A DNA stretch of 64,000 bases. It comes from Actinomycetes bacterium. GTDB taxonomy: Bacteria; Actinomycetota; Acidimicrobiia; Acidimicrobiales; JAMCPL01. The notes under the pieces are model-generated. The model ran no database searches. It was given only the letters and a program-made list of their open reading frames with translations, and was not told the origin of the DNA. This document shows, piece after piece, positions 42,636 to 52,709 of this stretch (the first letter of the stretch is position 1; the number at the start of each line of letters is the position of its first letter). The position numbers were made by a program, and so were the translations under genes. The stretch is from NCBI GenBank assembly GCA_021816935.1, contig JAKAWR010000002.1:67039-131038 (forward strand), given 5' to 3'.

Positions 42636-44050
42636 CGCCCCGCTCCCGCTCCCGCAACCAACTCAGCAACCGGCTGACCGGCTGTCAGCAAAGCCTTCCC
42701 TCCGTCACTGGAGCGGCCCTCGTCACTGCCTCCAGCGCCCTCGTCGCCCATCATGAGCGCAATCAGCGCAGCCTTGGACTTCTCGATAGACGCAACCTCG
42801 AAGATGTCCTGCGTCAGGAATGCCTCGATCCGGTCCTGCAGATCCAACGCCCTGTCGACTGCGGCGTTAGACCCCCTCACGTAGGCCCCTATCTCGACCA
42901 GGTCCCTGGCCTCCCGGTAGGCGGCCAGGACGGAGCGCAGCGCTTGTGCTGCCAGCCGCTGATCGGTCGATGCGATTGCGGGCTCGACGCGCGATAGCGA
43001 TTCAAGCACCTCGACCGCGGGGTAGTGGCCGGCGTTTGCAAGGCGCCTCGACAGTACGACGTGCCCGTCAAGGATCGCCCGTGCAGCGTCCGAGATGGGC
43101 TCGTTCAGGTCATCACCCTCGACAAGCACGGTGTACAACCCCGTTATGCTGCCTCGAGCGGCAACCCCCGCTCGCTCCAGGAGCCTGGGCATCAGCGAGA
43201 AGACCGACGGCGGGTAGCCTCTCGTCGCCGGAGGCTCCCCTGCAGCCAGGCCCACCTCGCGCTGTGCCATGGCGAAGCGCGTCAGCGAGTCCATCATGAA
43301 AAGCACGTCGAGGCCCTGATCCCGGAACCATTCGGCGATCCGGACCGCCGTGAAGGCGGCGCGCAGGCGGAGCATTGCTGGCTTGTCGGACGTGGCCACC
43401 ACCACTACCGACCTGGACAGGCCAGCCTTGCCGAGATCGCGGTGGATGAACTCGTTCACCTCGCGGCCGCGCTCTCCGACCAGCGCCAGAACGGAGACAG
43501 CGGCGCTGGTGCCCCGCATGATCATCGACAGCAGGCTGGACTTGCCGACGCCCGATCCTGCAAATATCCCCAGCCGCTGGCCCTTGCCGCACGGCACCAC
43601 CGTGTCGATCGACCGGATGCCGAGAGCGAGTTGCTCCTCGATCAGATCCCTTTCGAGAGGCGGGGGCGGGTTGCCATGGATCGCAAGCTCGTCCGCGCCG
43701 GCAACCGGCGCACCACCGTCGATCGGGTTGCCGAAGCCGTCGAGAACACGGCCCAACAGCTCCTCGCCCACCTGTACCGCGAACGGCCGGCCGAGGGCCT
43801 CAGCCGGATCTCCTACGCGCACGCCCGCCAGCTCGCCGAGCGGCGCGCAGACGAGACCCGAACTATTGGCCGCCACGACTTCGGCGTCCAGCACGCCCGC
43901 CCGGTGGAAAATCTTGAGGCCGTCGCCCACCGCGCCCTCGACCCCTTCGACGTCGACCCTCAGTCCCACCATATTCGAAACCCGGCCGCACCGCCTGGGA
44001 CGGGCCACGACCTCGACATTCCTCACCACCGAGGCCGGGATGACGCTCAC
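42632..44050 (-). CDS. fliI: Flagellum-specific ATPase FliI (ORF track to 44257; GTG at 44050 overlaps fliH stop as GTGA)
   Basis: GIRSIDTVVPCGKGQRLGIFAGSGVGKSSLLSMI; PPATRGYPPSVFSLMPRLLERAG. Confidence 0.96.
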   Translation of the reverse strand: MSVIPASVVRNVEVVARPRRCGRVSNMVGLRVDVEGVEGAVGDGLKIFHRAGVLDAEVVAANSSGLVCAPLGELAGVRVGDPAEALGRPFAVQVGEELLGRVLDGFGNPIDGGAPVAGADELAIHGNPPPPLERDLIEEQLALGIRSIDTVVPCGKGQRLGIFAGSGVGKSSLLSMIMRGTSAAVSVLALVGERGREVNEFIHRDLGKAGLSRSVVVVATSDKPAMLRLRAAFTAVRIAEWFRDQGLDVLFMMDSLTRFAMAQREVGLAAGEPPATRGYPPSVFSLMPRLLERAGVAARGSITGLYTVLVEGDDLNEPISDAARAILDGHVVLSRRLANAGHYPAVEVLESLSRVEPAIASTDQRLAAQALRSVLAAYREARDLVEIGAYVRGSNAAVDRALDLQDRIEAFLTQDIFEVASIEKSKAALIALMMGDEGAGGSDEGRSSDGGKALLTAGQPVAELVAGAGAGR

Positions 44051-44925
44051 TCGTCTCCTCCCTCGGCAGCGGGAACGTTCAGCTCCACCCCGCCGCCATC
44101 CCCGTTCACGGGATTGCTGCGATCGCGAAGCGGTGTTCCCAGCCCCCCAGCCGGAGCGCTCTCGCTGGGTACGACGGACCCGAGCAAGTTGGCCACTCGT
44201 TCCAGAGCAGCAGATACCTGCGCATCTATCCTCGCCGGGCCGGCCTGCACAACGCACCCGCCCCTCTCCACCGACGCGTCTGCCACTACCGCCACATTGA
44301 CATCCCCGACCAACTCCCTCACCTCGGCAACGTCGACCATATCGTCGGGATTGAGCCGCACTTCCAGGTCCTCCCCTGCCGGTACGAGCTTCAGCGCCCG
44401 CACGACGGCCTCTTTCCCCGGACTGTGCGACACAACGAGCTCCCGATCGAGGATGGCCCCTGCCGTCTTGACGGCAAGGTCCACAACCTCCTTCTCGATC
44501 CCCGAAAGCATCTCAGCGCGCGATGTCGCCGCTACGCCGGCGGCATCCGCAATGGACATGGCGAGTTTGCGGGCCGTTTCCAGGCGCTCGGCCTCCATCG
44601 AGGAGATAGCCTCCGCCAGCCCGGCCCTGAAGCCATCCTCGTAACCGGCCGTCCTCGCAGCGGCCAGCTCGTCCGCCATGTTCTGCAGGCGGCCACCGGT
44701 AGCGACAGTGTCGGCGGTCGTTCTGGCCGCTCTGGCCGCCACGGTCTCCTCCAGCTTCGCCCGGGTCGCCTGCTTGGCAAGATCGCCCGTAAGGACGATT
44801 CCGCGCGGCGGCGATCGCCGCGCCTGCGCCTGCGCCACGAGACTTCCGCCGCTTCCCGAGCTGGCGGCACCGCCAACGCCGCGGAGCCGTACCGAGGACG
44901 GTGCCCTACGAGACGACTTCATCAT
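44047..44925 (-). CDS. fliH: Flagellar assembly protein FliH-like
   Basis: Coiled-coil then ISDAAGVAATSRAEMLSGIEKEVVDLAVKTAGAILDRELVVS; LNPDDMVDV; between fliG and fliI. Confidence 0.88.
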   Translation of the reverse strand: MMKSSRRAPSSVRLRGVGGAASSGSGGSLVAQAQARRSPPRGIVLTGDLAKQATRAKLEETVAARAARTTADTVATGGRLQNMADELAAARTAGYEDGFRAGLAEAISSMEAERLETARKLAMSIADAAGVAATSRAEMLSGIEKEVVDLAVKTAGAILDRELVVSHSPGKEAVVRALKLVPAGEDLEVRLNPDDMVDVAEVRELVGDVNVAVVADASVERGGCVVQAGPARIDAQVSAALERVANLLGSVVPSESAPAGGLGTPLRDRSNPVNGDGGGVELNVPAAEGGDE

Positions 44926-45919
44926 CGCCTCTGAGCAGTACTATCTCGCCTGCCGCCTCTAGCTCGCGAATCACCCTCACCACATCCTGCTGGGCCTTCT
45001 CCACCTGCGATACCCGCACGGGCCCGAGGATCTCCATCTCCTCGACCAGGTCCTCCTGAGCACGCTCGGACATGTTTCGCATGAACTTGTCGCGGATCTC
45101 GTCGCTTACGCCCTTGAGCGCAACGGCCAGATCCTTCGCTGTGACATTGCGCAGCACCCGTTGCAACGTCCTGTCGTCGAGGTTCGAGATGTCGTCGAAC
45201 ACGAAAAGCTCGTTGCGGATCTTCTCGGCGAGCTCCGGATCGGTCTCCTCCAGCTCCTCGAGGATCTGGCGCTCTACCGACCTTTCGGAATGGTTGATGA
45301 TCGCCACGATGGAGGGAATGCCGCCGATCTCGTTCACAGTCACGCCCTGGCGAATCAAGGTGGACAGCTTCCGCTCCAGGACCTCCGATACCCGATCGAT
45401 GGCTTCCGGCGGGACGCGACCGAGCATCGCCACGCGTTTTGCAATGTCGACCCGCACGTGCTCGTCCATATGGGCAAGGACGCGGGCGGCGTCCTCGCCC
45501 GGCAAGTGGGCAAGCACGACGGCCACGGTCTGGGGGTGTTCGTCGGCGAGAAAGCCTACGATCTGCATCGGGTCTATCCTGTTGAGAAACGACAGAGGCC
45601 GGCTCCGACCGCCGACGGCCAGGTCGTCGAGTATCTCGTCTGCGCGCATCTTGCCGAACCGCTCTTCCAGGAGCCGGTGAGCACTGTCGATCCCGCCCTG
45701 CCTGACCTGGAAAAGCACGGCGGCCTGCTCTATCAGCTCGTTGAGGACAGACTTCACGATATTCTGATCGAGGGCCGGAAGAACCGCCATCTCCGCTACC
45801 AGCTCGACGACTTCCATCTCGGTCAGGTTCTTCAAGACCCTCTGAGCGTGATCGTCGTCGAGCTGCGCCAGCACGACGGCCGCCTTCTGAGGACCGCTCA
45901 GCACGGCGGGGGGCGTCAT
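44906..45919 (-). CDS. fliG: Flagellar motor switch protein FliG
   Basis: EHPQTVAVVLAHLPGEDAARVLAHM; IRNELFVFDDISNLDDRTLQRVLRNV; MRNMSERAQEDLVEEMEILGPVRVSQVE. Confidence 0.97.
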   Translation of the reverse strand: MTPPAVLSGPQKAAVVLAQLDDDHAQRVLKNLTEMEVVELVAEMAVLPALDQNIVKSVLNELIEQAAVLFQVRQGGIDSAHRLLEERFGKMRADEILDDLAVGGRSRPLSFLNRIDPMQIVGFLADEHPQTVAVVLAHLPGEDAARVLAHMDEHVRVDIAKRVAMLGRVPPEAIDRVSEVLERKLSTLIRQGVTVNEIGGIPSIVAIINHSERSVERQILEELEETDPELAEKIRNELFVFDDISNLDDRTLQRVLRNVTAKDLAVALKGVSDEIRDKFMRNMSERAQEDLVEEMEILGPVRVSQVEKAQQDVVRVIRELEAAGEIVLLRGDDEVVS

Positions 45920-47550
45920 CTACCTGCTCCCGGCGAGCTACCGGCACCCGAGGCGACCTTAGATCCGCTCTCACGCATCCACGACCGTAACGTGGCGGCG
46001 ACCTCGTCGGGCTGGCTGTCCACGAACTGGCCGATATCCACCGCTGTGAGCGGTTCCATCCCGGGTGCTACGGCAGGGATCTGCGTCGTGGGCTCGCCGG
46101 CGAGCGCGGCGCCCGGATACCCGAGAAGCTCGGGGATCTCGACCTGGCTCTCTATTTCCTCTCTCCGGGCCTTCCTGGCCGACCGCCAGAGCAGGAAGAG
46201 GACCAGCAGGATCACGAGCGCGAGAACGGCGTCCTTGAGCTCGTTCATGAGCGAAGCCTGCTTGGTCGCTGCGGCTGCGGCTGCGGCTGCCTTCGCCGCG
46301 CTCGTGGCGGCCGTTGCCGAGAACGGCATCGACGCGAACGACAGGGTATCTCCCCGGGCCGTCTGTATGTGGGCAGCGTTTGTAACGCCTGTCTGAAGCG
46401 TTGCAAGGTTAACGCCGGCGGGCAACGCCTTCGAGTTGACCAGCACAGCGACCGACTGGTTTGTCAACTGACCGGGGGCGATATCGTTAGTGGTTGTGCT
46501 CGAGCCGGCAGTGCAATTCTGCTGGGTGGATGTGTTCTTGTAGTTGGTGGGGCCGGTCCCACCCGTTGGCGTGACAGACCCCAGGGCCCCGCCTGCGAGA
46601 CTTCCGGACCCGGTAAAGGTCTGGGAGTTGGTACTGGTACTCGTACAATAGGAATTGGGGTTCGTCTTGCTCGCGGGATTGGGAAGAACCTGGTTGGTGG
46701 TGGTTGAGGTCTTGTTGAAGTCGAGGGCCGCGTTCACGACCACGTCTGCGTTGTTGGGCCCCAGCACCGTCGTGAGGTAGCCCTCGACCTTCGCCTCGAC
46801 GGCCTTGTCGTAGGACTGGGTAGCCGCCGTCTCCGTGCCGATCGCAGCGGTGACACCCGGGCCTGCGAGCAAATTGCCGTTCGAATCGGCCACCGTCACG
46901 TCGCCGGCGGTCAGCCCTGGCACCGACGAGGCTACAAGATGCACGATCGCCTGGACCTCGTCAGGAGACAGCGTCGCTCCCGGCGCCAGGTCGACGAGCA
47001 CGGAAGCTCCCGTGGGGTTAGAGCCGTTGAGCACGAAGGTCTGGTTGGCCGGCAATGCCACGTTCACCTGAGAGCTCTGCACGCCGCTGATCGCGTCGAT
47101 TGTCGTCTCGAGCTCGCCCTGCAGCCCGATCAGGTAGTCGGTCTGCTGTGCAAGCTGCGAAGTGGTGATGCCCGCCTGGTTCACCTGCGACAGCCCCACG
47201 TTGCTCTGGGTAGGAAGCCCCGCTTCCGCCATCGAGATCCTGGCACTGGCGACGTCGTTCGCAGGCACCATCACCTCCGTGCCGGTGGGCGACAGTTTGT
47301 ACGGGATCTTGTCGGCAGAAAGCTTCGAGGTGATCGAAGCCGCGTCCGAGGCGGAGAGGTTGGTAAAGAGCGGCGAGTAGGTCGGCCTACCCGAGATGGT
47401 CATGTAGATGACGCCGAGAGCGACGACGACCGCAGCTGCCGCGATAACGCCCGCCTTCTGGCCTACGGTGAACTCCGAAGAGAACGACCGGAGACGATCT
47501 GCGACAAAACCCCGGTAACGCTCCAGCTGATCCTGTGCGACAAGTGCCAT
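45916..47550 (-). CDS. fliF: Flagellar M-ring protein FliF
   Basis: YSPLFTNLSASDAASITSKLSADKIPYKLSPTGTEVMVP; C-terminal TM and MREpattern-like end. Confidence 0.96.
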   Translation of the reverse strand: MALVAQDQLERYRGFVADRLRSFSSEFTVGQKAGVIAAAAVVVALGVIYMTISGRPTYSPLFTNLSASDAASITSKLSADKIPYKLSPTGTEVMVPANDVASARISMAEAGLPTQSNVGLSQVNQAGITTSQLAQQTDYLIGLQGELETTIDAISGVQSSQVNVALPANQTFVLNGSNPTGASVLVDLAPGATLSPDEVQAIVHLVASSVPGLTAGDVTVADSNGNLLAGPGVTAAIGTETAATQSYDKAVEAKVEGYLTTVLGPNNADVVVNAALDFNKTSTTTNQVLPNPASKTNPNSYCTSTSTNSQTFTGSGSLAGGALGSVTPTGGTGPTNYKNTSTQQNCTAGSSTTTNDIAPGQLTNQSVAVLVNSKALPAGVNLATLQTGVTNAAHIQTARGDTLSFASMPFSATAATSAAKAAAAAAAATKQASLMNELKDAVLALVILLVLFLLWRSARKARREEIESQVEIPELLGYPGAALAGEPTTQIPAVAPGMEPLTAVDIGQFVDSQPDEVAATLRSWMRESGSKVASGAGSSPGAGR

Positions 47551-47690
47551 GATCTACAACTCCAAACCGCTCGGTTCCGCCCGCACCAAGAGCCCACCCG
47601 CGCGAAGCGAGCCCGGGGCCCCACGACCGCAGCGCCCCATCTGCTGCGAGCTCCCGGGTCCTTCACCCCGGCGCAGCTTGCCCGCCGTAG

Positions 47691-48005
47691 TCATATCGGA
47701 AGGTTCATGACCTCGGTGAACGCTGTCACCGCCCGGTTGAGGGTCGCCACCGTAACCTGGGTCGCAAGAGAGGCCCTGGACGTGGCGATCATTGCCTGAG
47801 CGATGTCTCCCTGACCCGCTGCCGCCGAGGCCTGTGCGGCAGAGGCCTGCGCCTGTACATTCTGTAGCGAGTCGATGGCATTGCCGATCGCCGTGGCAAA
47901 GGAGCCGTTCCCGCCGGATGAGCCGGCGGCGGCGGTTCCCTGGGCGCCGCCGCCGCCGCCCTGTATGGGAGGAAGGGGAGGAAGAACGGGGAGCGCCATG
48001 GTCAA
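47691..48005 (-). CDS. fliE: Flagellar hook-basal body protein FliE
   Basis: QAMIATSRASLATQVTVATLNRAVTAFTEVMNLPI. Confidence 0.93.
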   Translation of the reverse strand: MTMALPVLPPLPPIQGGGGGAQGTAAAGSSGGNGSFATAIGNAIDSLQNVQAQASAAQASAAAGQGDIAQAMIATSRASLATQVTVATLNRAVTAFTEVMNLPI

Positions 48006-48418
48006 CTCCCCATCGTCAAGGCCGATTGGTAGGCACTGACCGCACGCCTTACGGCGGTGGCGTTCGCCTGATAGGACTGCTGGGCCTCGACGAGATCCAC
48101 GAGTTGCTGCGAGAGTGAGACGTCAGGATAGCGCACGTACCCTTGAGCATCCGCCAGGGGGTTGGATGGATCGTAGGCAAGCTTGCCGGTGGAGCTACCG
48201 AGCGCTACGGCGACTACTGATACCCCGGTACCCGGCTGGCCGGGTGCGGTCGGCACGGCCGCGTCGGGAGCAACCACGGGTACCTGCTCCTGATATGTCG
48301 GGGCATTCCCGGGTACCGCATCGTTGATGTTGGCCAGGTTCCCGGCAATCGCATCGATCCAGGTCTGCATCGCCTCGATGCCGGAGGCGGATACCGGGAT
48401 GGAACCGAAAAGGCTCAC
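48002..48418 (-). CDS. flgC: Flagellar rod protein FlgC
   Basis: SIPVSASGIEAMQTWIDAIAGNLANINDA; YVRYPDVSLSQQLVDLVEAQQSYQANATAV. Confidence 0.95.
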   Translation of the reverse strand: MSLFGSIPVSASGIEAMQTWIDAIAGNLANINDAVPGNAPTYQEQVPVVAPDAAVPTAPGQPGTGVSVVAVALGSSTGKLAYDPSNPLADAQGYVRYPDVSLSQQLVDLVEAQQSYQANATAVRRAVSAYQSALTMGS

Positions 48419-48759
48419 TGGAAGCTACCCCCTGACGCCCCCTGAATGAGGCGGTACTGGGCGTTGAACATGTCGACCATCGCCTGGTACTGCATCGTCT
48501 CCTGCTCGGCATTGACCAGCTGGCTGCCGACGTTGACGTTGTTGCCGTTAGTGGACGGCGGGGTCGGATCTGGCGACTGGGTGGTCGTGGCAGTGCCGCC
48601 CGCCTGGGACTGCAGCGCCTGCTGTAGGCTTGCCTGGAAATGAACCTCTGAAGCGGTATAGCCGGGTGTGTCGGCGTTCGCCAGGTTATCTGCGGTCGAC
48701 TGCTGGCTCTCCGTCAATCCGGAAAGCGCAAACGACAGCACTGACATGATGTCGCTCAA
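48415..48759 (-). CDS. flgB: Flagellar rod protein FlgB
   Basis: LSGLTESQQSTADNLANADTPGYTASEVHFQASLQ. Confidence 0.94.
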   Translation of the reverse strand: MSDIMSVLSFALSGLTESQQSTADNLANADTPGYTASEVHFQASLQQALQSQAGGTATTTQSPDPTPPSTNGNNVNVGSQLVNAEQETMQYQAMVDMFNAQYRLIQGASGGSFQ

Positions 48760-48922
48760 CGGAGCTACTCCCTTTGTCCCTACGCACTGTTACTTGACTC
48801 GTATTCCCCAACCAGCCGGCTACAGCCCGACTGTTGGGACTCCAGTGGCTGGCCCGGCCATGCGGCCCAACCATTGGGATCTGAGCCCGTCCTGGGCAGA
48901 TTCGATGCGCTCCGTTGCACCG

Positions 48923-48958
48923 TCAAGGTTTATATCGTCAGTACGACGATATCCTTGA
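48923..48958. promoter_or_regulatory. Inverted repeat between divergent flgB and methyltransferase genes; candidate operator
   Basis: tcaagg-ttt-ATATCGTC-agtac-GACGATAT-ccttga. Confidence 0.5.
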
Positions 48959-49088
48959 GCCGAGAATAGCACGGATAGAACTACAAGTGTGTGTTTTCCT
49001 GCCGCCGAGCCGTCGTGCTCCGTTGCGGTCCGCGCCGCCAGTCTGAGCGTGGACCGGAATCCACCGCCGGGGGCGTCCACGCTGTAAT

Positions 49089-49964
49089 ATGATCGGCATG
49101 CCGATCAAGGAAGCAACCGACTGGGACGCGCTCGACACGGCCTTCCGGGCCGAACAGGGAGCCGATCTCGACATAGCGCACGCACACCTGCTTTCTCAGA
49201 CCCAGGCCGCTGCAGCCGGGAGACGGATCCTCCTGCAGGCACTGCACCTGGAACGGCATGCGAACGCCCTCGATATCGGTACCGGCTTCGGGCCGGTTGC
49301 CTTCGAGCTCGCAGGCCTCGGCGTAGGCGCGGTTACAGGGGTCGACAACGACACACTGTGCGTCGAGACAGCCAGGCGGATCGCTGTGTCGTTGCGCAAC
49401 TGGCTCCCCGAGGGTGCAAGCGTCGCCTTCGAAGAGGCAGACGGTGCGTCGCTGCCCTTCGGCGACGCGTCCTTCGACCTGGTCACGTCATTCCTGCTTT
49501 ACCAGCACATCTCCGACCCGCGAGCCGTCACTGCCGAAGCCTGGCGGGTGCTGTGCTCCGGAGGTCTTTTCTGCGTGGCCGAGGTGGACAACGGCCTCGC
49601 CGTGGTCTACCCCGAGACGTCGGCAGCTGCCTCGAAATTGGAGGCCGCCTACGACGCGTTGTACGAGAAGCGGCTGGGAGACCGGCTCGTCGGACGTAAG
49701 CTATCGACCTACCTGGACAACCAGGGGTTCTCCATCGAAGCCGTCCTCGTGCTCCCGAACGCTGCGCATGGGCCCAGCAGGCGAAACGACTTCGGCCGGC
49801 AGATGGACCTGGAGCGTCTCATGCTGGAGCGGGACGGGATCGTGTCGCAGGGCATCATGAGCGCCGATGAACTCAACGACGCTCTCGCGGTCTACGCCGA
49901 CGAGGAGGCGTCCGCGAGGTTTCGCCTGGAGACGCTCATCGCCGTGGTCGGACGGAAGCCGTAG
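49089..49964 (+). CDS. Class I SAM-dependent methyltransferase
   Basis: ALDIGTGFGPVAFELAGLGVGAVTGVDND; LPFGDASFDLVTSFLLYQHISDPRAVTAEAWRVLCSGG. Confidence 0.9.
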   Translation: MIGMPIKEATDWDALDTAFRAEQGADLDIAHAHLLSQTQAAAAGRRILLQALHLERHANALDIGTGFGPVAFELAGLGVGAVTGVDNDTLCVETARRIAVSLRNWLPEGASVAFEEADGASLPFGDASFDLVTSFLLYQHISDPRAVTAEAWRVLCSGGLFCVAEVDNGLAVVYPETSAAASKLEAAYDALYEKRLGDRLVGRKLSTYLDNQGFSIEAVLVLPNAAHGPSRRNDFGRQMDLERLMLERDGIVSQGIMSADELNDALAVYADEEASARFRLETLIAVVGRKP

Positions 49965-50057
49965 ATTCCTCCGCCAGCGGGCCTACGCCCGCTCGAGTGA
50001 GTCCTTCTCTCGATTGCGACGCCCGGTCCGGTGCTCTCGAGCAGTAGCCCGGCGGGC

Positions 50058-50393
50058 TTATGCCAGCTTGTCCACGTAAACCGGCGGAGCGGCCGAGGAT
50101 GGACGGCTGCGTTCCAGCCTGGCGAGACCGGCCACGACTCCATCTCGCATGACCGACACCCGGTCCTCCATCTGGCGAACCTGGTTCAGCACGGCTTTCG
50201 CTCGACCGGCAAGCTCCCTGGGAAGTGGCCCCAAGCCGGCAGGGACGACGTAGGGGGGAGGCCAACCGCCTTCACCGTTTGCAGCCAGCCCGCAGGCTGC
50301 CAGCCCCGCCTCGATCTGATCGAGAACAGCCTCCCAGTCGGGTGGAACGACGGGCGGCTTCGTCTCAGTGCCTGCAGGCGCCAGACTGGCCAT
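50058..50393 (-). CDS. Small hypothetical protein downstream of fliS (possible flagellar chaperone-like)
   Basis: Compact ORF adjacent to the fliS stop; helical; no firm family match by eye. Confidence 0.5.
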   Translation of the reverse strand: MASLAPAGTETKPPVVPPDWEAVLDQIEAGLAACGLAANGEGGWPPPYVVPAGLGPLPRELAGRAKAVLNQVRQMEDRVSVMRDGVVAGLARLERSRPSSAAPPVYVDKLA

Positions 50394-50394
50394 A

Positions 50395-50820
50395 TCACCC
50401 CGCCACTGCGCCGGATGCCGCCTGATCGACCCTCGTTGCCGCTATCTTGAAGGCTTCGCCGAGCTTGCCGACCATTCCCGCCACAGCCGCCAGCCGATCC
50501 GCGTCCTGTTCCATGTTGGCAGCGACGAGCTCACCGTGTAAATGAAGGTACAGGGCCGCAAGACTACCGGCTCCATCCCAGATGTCGGCACGAAGAACCC
50601 CCTGCAAGGTAAGCACTATCTCCTGGGCGTTGACCAGGTTGTCGTTTGCCATCTTCAAGTCACGCGGCTCCGGAGCCGCCAGTGCATTCTCGGCGATGGC
50701 GATGTTCTGCAAGAGCTGATCGTAAAGCATAACCACCCGCTGCGCAGGAGTGGCTGTCAGGACCGCTTCGCGCAGGTACCGCAACTTCATGTCCTCGAGA
50801 CCACCTCGGCTATAGCTCAT
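50395..50820 (-). CDS. fliS: Flagellar export chaperone FliS
   Basis: YLREAVLTATPAQRVVMLYDQLLQNIAIAENAL; position after fliD with stop/start overlap. Confidence 0.94.
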   Translation of the reverse strand: MSYSRGGLEDMKLRYLREAVLTATPAQRVVMLYDQLLQNIAIAENALAAPEPRDLKMANDNLVNAQEIVLTLQGVLRADIWDGAGSLAALYLHLHGELVAANMEQDADRLAAVAGMVGKLGEAFKIAATRVDQAASGAVAG

Positions 50821-52709
50821 GGCAGCTGCGCAATCGCAGCGGAGAGCTCTGAGCTCTGGTTCTTCAGGGACCCGAGCGTCACTTCCATCTGAGCGAACTG
50901 GGAAGACAACAGCTGGCGTTCCTGATCGAGTATGTTCTGGTAGAAGCTTATCTGAGGATTCAGGCCCGTAGACTGCTGGTTGAGGTTCTGGATCGTCTCG
51001 GTGAGCGAGCCGTTGATCGAGCTGGTGGCTGCGTTGGCGTTGCTCGCCAGCTGCTGGCCTATTCCCGGCACATAGTTGATGGCGCCGGAAACCGGGTAGG
51101 TGCCCGTTGCCGGCAACGTCACATCGAGGACCATCCCGCCAAGGTAAGAATCGGTTGCCGGGAACGACAGGTACTCACCGTTGCCCGAACCGGTTACGGT
51201 ACCCCCCGGCGTAGTGATCGTGCCTGCCACAGACTGAGTCCCCGCGATGTACGGCTGAGTGACGTTCAGAGTGTACTGACCCGCCTGGGTCTGGTCGCTT
51301 GCGTAGGTGAGATTGAGCTCGCCGGTGAACGGTGATCCCGACGGCAGCGTGATGCCCTGGGTGAACAGATTCTGCACCTGCTGAGGATTGGCCTTGTACT
51401 CGGTCTCGAACGTCGTCTGGTCGAAGTTGATCGTACCGTCTTTCGAAAGGGTTATCCCCGCAGCGGTAGGCGTAAGGGTCGACGTTCCCGTATCAGTGCC
51501 GAGCGTCGAGAGGATCTGCTGCTGGATGTCCTGCAGGACAGCCGATCCCATGAGCGGGCCCGCGGTCTTGGTCTGCTGGTCATAACCGGCATACTTCTGG
51601 ATGTCCGAGAGCACCTGGTTCGCATCCTGCACCATGGTCTGCACCTGAGTTGCCTCGCCAGTGGCGTCGGGTGAGACTGTTATGGTTGTGGATCCGGTCG
51701 AGACTGCCGTCAGGTCCGTACCGGGCATGACGTTGTCAAAAGTGTTCGTCTGGGACGTCAGGGTGATCGGGTTCGTTGTGCCGACGGCGAGCTGAGCATT
51801 CTGAGCGGCCTGGGTGGTGTTGAACTTCCCGAGGTCGGTGTAGAACTGGTCGTAGGTTGCACCGTTCGTGGCACCGGTCGGTACGGTAATCTGGCCGTCC
51901 GTACCCGTGGCTCCCGAAATCAACTGGAGGGCATACTGCCCGTTCGATTCCTTGATTGCCGCCGCGCTGACTCCGGCCCCGGCGGAGTTGATGTTGTTGA
52001 CCACGTCGGCGAGCGAGCCGCTCCCCGTCGAGACGTTCGTGGCATTGACCGTCCCGTCCGTAAGGCTGCTCCCCGACGGCATGGCAACGATCGAGCCCCC
52101 ACCGGGAGCGTTGAGTGTAATCGGGGTACCTGCAGTCACGCTGGAGACGCTCGTCGTGGCACTGTTGGTGCCCTGCGTAACTGTTACGGTCCAGGCACCG
52201 GCACCACCGGAGACAGCAACGGAGTACGCCCCGAGGCCAAGGCCGGATCCTGCGGCAACCCAGTTGAACCCCAGGTTCTCGGCGCCGGTTGCAACCAGGA
52301 AGTCGCTCGCCGATGTGACGGTATCCGAGGTAGCCGCCACCGTACCGGCAGTCGTCAGTATGTTGTTCTGCGCAAGCTGGCTCACGCTTACCTGCTCGGT
52401 GCCGGTCGTCGCACCTGCCGACGTCGCTACCGTTGCTACGCCTGTATCGGAAGACGAGGCGGTCATTAGGTTCCATCCGGATGGGGCCGCAAGTGCCTCA
52501 GCGGCTTTCTGCAATGCAAGCAGGTCGGTGTTGATCGCCTGGTAGTCGGATGCCTCGCTGTTGAGCTGCTGCTGCTCATTCTGGAGATTCGTTACCCTCG
52601 CCTGGTAAGGCTGCAGTAACGCATCGATCACCTGCGTGGTGTTGATGCCCGAGATCAGACCGTTCTCGGTCAGGGGAGGGGTGTATCCTGTCGGCATTGC
52701 CATGGTCAT
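50817..52709 (-). CDS. fliD: Flagellar filament capping protein FliD
   Basis: LISGINTTQVIDALLQPYQARVTNLQNEQQQLNSEASDYQAINTDL. Confidence 0.95.
   Translation of the reverse strand: MTMAMPTGYTPPLTENGLISGINTTQVIDALLQPYQARVTNLQNEQQQLNSEASDYQAINTDLLALQKAAEALAAPSGWNLMTASSSDTGVATVATSAGATTGTEQVSVSQLAQNNILTTAGTVAATSDTVTSASDFLVATGAENLGFNWVAAGSGLGLGAYSVAVSGGAGAWTVTVTQGTNSATTSVSSVTAGTPITLNAPGGGSIVAMPSGSSLTDGTVNATNVSTGSGSLADVVNNINSAGAGVSAAAIKESNGQYALQLISGATGTDGQITVPTGATNGATYDQFYTDLGKFNTTQAAQNAQLAVGTTNPITLTSQTNTFDNVMPGTDLTAVSTGSTTITVSPDATGEATQVQTMVQDANQVLSDIQKYAGYDQQTKTAGPLMGSAVLQDIQQQILSTLGTDTGTSTLTPTAAGITLSKDGTINFDQTTFETEYKANPQQVQNLFTQGITLPSGSPFTGELNLTYASDQTQAGQYTLNVTQPYIAGTQSVAGTITTPGGTVTGSGNGEYLSFPATDSYLGGMVLDVTLPATGTYPVSGAINYVPGIGQQLASNANAATSSINGSLTETIQNLNQQSTGLNPQISFYQNILDQERQLLSSQFAQMEVTLGSLKNQSSELSAAIAQLP

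Noticed and set aside
43025-44644. 539-aa plus-strand ORF opposite fliI/fliH
   Set aside because: Antisense to conserved FliI; shadow ORF.
31566-48759. Type III secretion injectisome interpretation
   Set aside because: flgB, flgC, flgD, flgE, fliD and fliC are present, identifying a flagellum.
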